Source: Oryza sativa Japonica Group
Lineage: Eukaryota > Streptophyta > Magnoliopsida > Poales > Poaceae
DNA length: 64,000 nt
Reading direction: 5' to 3'
Assembly (NCBI RefSeq): GCF_034140825.1
Contig: NC_089036.1
Coordinates: 4,776,001 to 4,840,000, forward strand
The notes under the pieces: generated by a model
Databases searched by the model: none
Told to the model about the DNA's origin: nothing
Seen by the model: the letters and a program-made list of their open reading frames with translations, nothing else
Translations under genes and position numbers: made by a program
Shown here: one piece after another, positions 59,422-64,000 of the stretch
How positions within the stretch are numbered: the stretch's first letter is position 1
How the letters are laid out: each line of letters begins with the position of its first letter

Positions 59422-59488
59422 ACAGCTGGTGTTATCTTATCTAAGCCAATATGAGTAATCGCAATTAATGGCAGAATTTACCGATAAT

Positions 59489-59811
59489 GGCCGTCTTTAG
59501 ATTATTTTTTTTCTAAAAAGGTCACATCGAATGTTGGACACATGTATGGAGCATTAAACATAGAAGAAAAAAATCAATTGCATAGTTTGCATGTAAATTG
59601 TGAGACGAATCTTTTGAGCCTAAATATACCATGATTTGACAATGTGATGATACAGTAAACATTTAATAATAACAGATTAATTAAACTTAATAAATTCGTC
59701 CTGCAGTTTACAAGCGAAATCTGTATTTTGTTTTGTTATTAAACTATATTTAATATTTTAAATGTGTGTACGAATACTTAAAAAGATTTGGCCCAGCAAC
59801 TAAACACAGCC
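59489..59811. mobile_element. Tourist-like MITE between two P450s (323 bp)
   Basis: The ends GGCCGTCTTTAG and CTAAACACAGCC are inverted repeats flanked by AAT. Internal blocks (GAATGTTGGACACATGTATG, GAGACGAATCTTTTGAGCC) match a widespread rice MITE group. It lies about 150 bases upstream of the next P450 start, so it may form part of its promoter. Confidence 0.75.
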
Positions 59812-59964
59812 AATTTCATGTGAGCAGTAGTCAAATGGTCTCCTTGATTACCGTCATTAGTCAAAATCGCAGTTCACATCATCACATATTCACATGGCGC
59901 GAAAGATTACGACACGCTACCAATTACCAAACCCCCAAACACTTTCCCCCCTCAAAGCCAAACA

Positions 59965-61629
59965 ATGATTGAGGCAGCCATGGCCGGCGGCGCCATGCCG
60001 CTGGTCGTGCTGCTCCTTGCCACCATCCCGCTCCTGTTCTTCACCATCAAGCGCTCGGCGCAGCGTCGTGGCGGCGGCGGCGGCGGCGAGGGGAGGCTCC
60101 CGCCGGGGCCGTGGGCGCTGCCTGTCATCGGCCACCTGCACCACCTCGCCGGCGACCTCCCGCACCGCGCCCTGAGCGCCCTGGCGCGGCGCCACGGCGC
60201 GCTCATGCTGCTCCGCCTCGGCGAGGTCCAGGCCGTGGTCGCCTCCTCCCCGGACGCCGCCCGCGATATCATGAGGACCCACGACGCCGCGTTCGCGTCG
60301 CGGCCGCTGAGCCCGATGCAGCAGCTCGCGTACGGCCGGGACGCCGAGGGCGTCATCTTCGCGCCCTACGGCGACGGGTGGCGCCACCTCCGCAAGATCT
60401 GCACCGCCGAGCTCCTCAGCGCCCGCCGCGTCCAGTCCTTCCGCCCCGTCCGCGAGGCCGAGCTCGGCCGCCTCCTCCGCTCCGTGGCCGAAGCCACCTC
60501 GTCTTCCTCCTCCGCCTCGCTGGTCAACCTCACCGAGCTGATCTCCGCCTTCGTCGCCGACTCCACGGTGCGCGCCATCATCGGCAGCCGGTTCGAGCAC
60601 CGCGACGCATACCTGCGGATGCTCCAGGACGGGCTCAAGATCGTCCCCGGGATGACGCTGCCGGACCTCTTCCCGTCCTCCCGCCTCGCGCTGTTCCTCA
60701 GCCGCGTTCCCGGCCGGATCGAGCACCACCGCCAAGGGATGCAACGGTTCATCGACGCCATCATCGTCGAGCACCAGGAGAAGCGCGCCGCCGCCGCCGC
60801 CAACGACGACGACGACGAAGACGAAGACTTCCTCGACGTGCTCTTGAAGCTCCAAAAGGAGATGGGCTCCCAACACCCGCTCACCACGGCTAACATCAAA
60901 ACCGTCATGCTGGTAATCAAGCTCTCCCTCTCTCTATCTCAAAAACCTTCGTGTTACTTGCAGAGTCCCTGATCATGGATCACTTCCCATGTTTCATGAT
61001 CCTAGGACATGTTCGGCGCCGGCAGCGAGTCGTCGGCGACGGTGCTGCAGTGGACGATGGCGGAGCTGATGCGAAACCCAAGGGTCATGCAGAAGGCACA
61101 AGATGAGGTCCGGCGAGCACTCGCCGGGCATGACAAGGTGACAGAGCCAAACTTGACCAACCTACCCTACCTACGACTAGTCATCAAGGAGACACTCCGG
61201 CTACACCCACCCGCGCCATTGCTACTGCCACGCAAATGCGGAAGCACGTGCAAGATACTTGGATTTGACGTACCTGAGGGGGTCATGGTGATCGTGAACG
61301 CGTGGGCGATTGGTAGGGACCTGACGTATTGGGATAAGCCTGAGGAGTTCGTGCCTGAGAGGTTTGAACACAACGGGAGGGATTTCAAGGGAATGGACTT
61401 CGAGTTCATACCGTTTGGAGCTGGACGAAGGATATGCCCTGGCATCACATTCGGGATGGCGCATGTTGAGCTTGTTCTCTCTGCACTTCTGTACCACTTT
61501 GACTGGGAGCTTCCACAAGGGATGGCGGCAAAGGATCTAGACATGACAGAGGATTTTGGAGTCACAACACAACGGCGGTCTAACCTCTTGGTGCGTCCAA
61601 TCCATCGTGTATCGGTTCCAGTAGAGTAA
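59965..61629 (+). CDS. CYP71-type cytochrome P450, open frame with AGSESS I helix (523 aa)
   Basis: The exons are 59965-60912 (316 codons) and 61006-61629, with a 93-bp phase-0 intron. The first ATG gives [12 protein letters not shown] 59980 in better context (GCAGCCATGG) would match sister starts (MAG/MAT) and is the alternative. Hydrophobic anchor, poly-Gly, PPGP hinge, WRHLRKIC, ExxR (378-381), PERF (433-436), [10 protein letters not shown] with Cys460. The I helix reads AGSESS: the nearly invariant oxygen-activating Thr is Ser, which keeps the hydroxyl. A long acidic run (DDDDEDED) precedes the exon end. Exon 2 is much less GC-rich than that of its two neighbours, although exon 1 is as rich, suggesting different recent histories of the exons. 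Likely functional; substrate unknown. Confidence 0.9.
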
Positions 61630-62236
61630 ACATACTTGTAAGATATATTTATAATAAATGTAATTGCCAATGTACGTATATTAGTTTCAGTTTAATTTTG
61701 TTTTTTTATAATTGGTAAAAGTCGAGTTTGACATTATATGTTTGTGGAGTGATATATATATCATATTAATTTATTTTTATTTTTTTTATAATTATTTAGG
61801 TGACATGAAAAAAGATATAAGAAGATGTATCCTCAAGTGATGAAAATCTCTCTCCAGATATACAATTTCTATGTATGTCATTACTTGTTCAATCTTCTAT
61901 AACTAGGGGGCAGATAACTTGGTTCATTTGGGCTCATTATCCTCTAATTTTCCTCTTGGGTGGTGCATCAGTATATTCTCCAATGTTAATGTTCTCTCTG
62001 AAACCTATAAAACGTTTTGCACTAATCAGTAATCAAGTATAATCAGTTCGGTTTCCGCATTTTGAAAGAGGCATGAATAAGTTGTGTCCAGTGTGGTTTT
62101 GACGTGAGATGCACGGACACAGCGCACGCAGAACATGTGCACATCCGTGCAGGGCTTCGTACTTGTAGAACGCAAACCTGTTCGTCCATGTCGCGTTCTC
62201 CCAGACATCCGAGCCGTGTCGATCGCGTGAGCTGCC
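61630..62236. other. intergenic between second and third right-hand P450s
   Basis: AT-rich 3' flank to about 62000, then a GC-richer stretch that is the likely promoter and 5' UTR of the 62237 gene. No TATA box was fixed and no element ends were recognised. Confidence 0.5.
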
Positions 62237-63899
62237 ATGGCCGGCGAACTCGCGTTCTATCTGCTCCTCGTAGGTCTCGTTGCCGTGCCATTGCTCATCT
62301 TGCTCGGCTCCGAGCGGCGCACGGCGGCGAGGACGCGGCTGCCGCCGGGGCCGTGGGCGCTGCCGGTGGTCGGCCACCTGCACCACCTCGCCGGCGGGCT
62401 CCCGCCGCACCGCGCCATGCGCGACCTGGCGCGGCGGCACGGCCCGCTCATGCTGCTCCGGCTCGGCGAGGTGGAGGCCGTCGTGGCGTCGTCGCCGGAC
62501 GCGGCGCGGGAGATCATGAGGACGCACGACGTTGCGTTCGCGTCGCGGCCGGTCGGGCCCATGTCGCGGCTCTGGTTCCAGGGCGCCGACGGCCTCGTGT
62601 TCGCGCCCTACGGCGAGGCGTGGCGCCGGCTGCGGCGCGTCTGCACCCAGGAGCTCCTCAGCCACCGCCGCGTCCAGTCGTTCCGCCCCGTCCGCGAGGA
62701 CGAGCTCGGCCGCCTCCTCCGCGCCGTCGACGCGGCGGCGGCGGCCGGGACGGCGGTGAACCTCACGGCGATGATGTCCACCTACGTCGCCGACTCCACG
62801 GTGCGCGCCATCATCGGCAGCCGCCGGCTCAAGGACCGCGACGCGTTCCTCCGGATGCTCGACGAGCTGTTCACCATCATGCCCGGGATGAGCCTCCCGG
62901 ACCTCTTCCCGTCGTCGCGCCTCGCCATGCTCGTCAGCCGCGCTCCCGGCCGGATCATGCGCTACCGCCGCCGCATGCGCCGGATCATGGACAGCATCAT
63001 CCACGAGCACCAGGAGAGGAGAGCCGCCGCCGACGCCGCCGGTGACGACGACGACGACGACGACGAGGACTTGGTCGACGTCCTCCTCAGGCTGCAGAAG
63101 GAAGTGGGCGCGCAGTATCCTCTCACCACCGAGAACATCAAAACCGTCATGATGGTAAGCTCGACGCCGCCATGGCCGAACACCGAAAGCTCGACGCGCG
63201 CGCCAAAGATGTCTCCACCATTTTTCTCCCTCGCTTCTTTCACAGGACATATTTGGCGCCGCCAGCGAGACGTCGTCGACTACGCTGGAGTGGGTGATGG
63301 CGGAGCTGATGCGGAGCCCGAGCGCCATGCGTAAGGCGCAGGACGAGGTCCGGCGAGCCCTCGCCGCCGGCGCCGCCGGCCACGACACGGTGACCGAGGA
63401 CATCCTACCCAACCTCAGCTACCTCAAGCTCGTCGTCAAGGAGACGCTCCGGCTGCACCCGCCGGCGCCGCTGCTGGCGCCGCGCCGGTGCGACAGCCCG
63501 CGCGAGGTGCTGGTGCTCGGCCACGACGTGCCGGCGGGCGCCACGGTGCTCGTGAACGCGTGGGCGATCGGCCGGGACACGGCGGCGTGGGGCGGCGCGG
63601 CGGAGGAGTTCTCGCCGGAGAGGTTCGAGCGGTGCGAGAGGGACTTCAGGGGGGCGGACTTCGAGCTCATCCCGTTCGGCGCCGGCCGGCGGATGTGCCC
63701 CGGCATGGCGTTCGGGCTGGTGCACGTCGAGCTCGCGCTCGCCGCGCTGCTGTTCCACTTCGACTGGAGCCTCCCCGGCGGCATGGCCGCCGACGAGCTC
63801 GACATGGCGGAGAGCTCCGGGCTCACCACGCGACGCCGGCTTCCCCTCCTCGTGGTTGCACGGCCTCATGCCGCTCTCCCCACTAAGTACTGTAATTAA
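62237..63899 (+). CDS. CYP71-type cytochrome P450 with AASETS I helix (523 aa)
   Basis: The exons are 62237-63154 (306 codons) and 63246-63899, with a 91-bp phase-0 intron. MAGELAFYLLLVGLV is a good anchor in GCCATGG context. PPGP hinge, WRRLRRVC, ExxR (372-375), PERF (430-433), [10 protein letters not shown] with Cys457. The I helix reads DIFGAASETS: the second residue of the (A/G)Gx(D/E)T(T/S) oxygen groove is Ala instead of Gly, an unusual change that may narrow the groove. The C-terminal end after TTRRRLPLLVVA differs from the usual RVP ending. A block of exon 2 is almost identical to the 57812 gene. The frame is fully open. Confidence 0.88.
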
Positions 63900-64000
63900 T
63901 TATCACCACCATCAAATCATCAGAATCTAAACCAAAATATCTTAAGAGTTAAGATGAAAGCAAACCTTAACCAAAAGATTAATTTATCATCATGCCCATG
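63900..64000. other. 3' flank, no feature
   Basis: AT-rich sequence after the last P450 stop codon; nothing recognised. Confidence 0.5.

Noticed and set aside
1-64000. A terpene or other multi-enzyme biosynthetic gene cluster
   Set aside because: Only P450s are present. The other three genes (coiled-coil plastid protein, kinase, small nuclear-type protein) are housekeeping or signalling types, so a pathway cluster cannot be claimed from this window.

Overview
The window looks like nuclear DNA of a grass, most probably rice (Oryza). Coding exons are very GC-rich at the 5' end and fall in GC towards the 3' end. Introns carry GT/AG ends. The intergenic DNA is packed with rice-style MITEs (Stowaway/mariner with TA duplications, Tourist/Harbinger with 3-bp duplications, Mutator-type with 9-bp duplications), LTR fossils and a tRNA-derived SINE. 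A position on rice chromosome 2 is only a guess, from what I recall of the map position of the starch-granule coiled-coil gene's wheat relatives; a genome alignment would settle it.

Layout. (A) 1-36,000 is a tandem cluster of CYP71-type cytochrome P450 genes, all on the + strand. It holds a 3' exon cut by the window edge (1-574), two close paralogues that both look dead (2414-4589; 7901-9818), a segmental duplication with one intact gene and one dead gene (18800-20606; 25022-26806), an orphan 144-bp P450 fragment (about 21,054), and a third pair, one with an altered C-terminus (29647-31502) and one strongly decayed (33939-35947). Large insertions separate the genes, notably a 6.5-kb non-coding LTR-like element (10935-17446) that split an 85-bp tandem array. 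(B) 37,032-39,888 (- strand) encodes a predicted plastid coiled-coil protein resembling MRC/PII1. (C) 42,073-50,430 (- strand) is a four-exon PTI1-like receptor-like cytoplasmic kinase whose second intron houses a broken Ty1/copia element in opposite orientation. (D) 54,210-55,871 (+) is a five-exon 200-aa gene, possibly a Utp16/Bud21-like U3 snoRNP-associated protein. (E) 57,812-63,899 (+) holds three further CYP71-type genes, all with open frames and very short introns.

The P450s share a two-exon structure with a phase-0 intron just before the [10 protein letters not shown]-type I-helix motif. They form at least four subgroups (1/2/3; 4/5; 6/7; 11/12/13), consistent with birth-and-death evolution of a specialised-metabolism cluster. 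No terpene synthase, methyltransferase or other pathway partner is visible here, so a full biosynthetic gene cluster cannot be claimed. I found no CRISPR array, rRNA gene or functional tRNA gene, and nothing that I would call a new biological system. The strongest signals are dated insertions (empty sites in paralogous copies), nested MITEs, recurrent loss of P450 copies and a kinase that appears to tolerate a retroelement in its intron.
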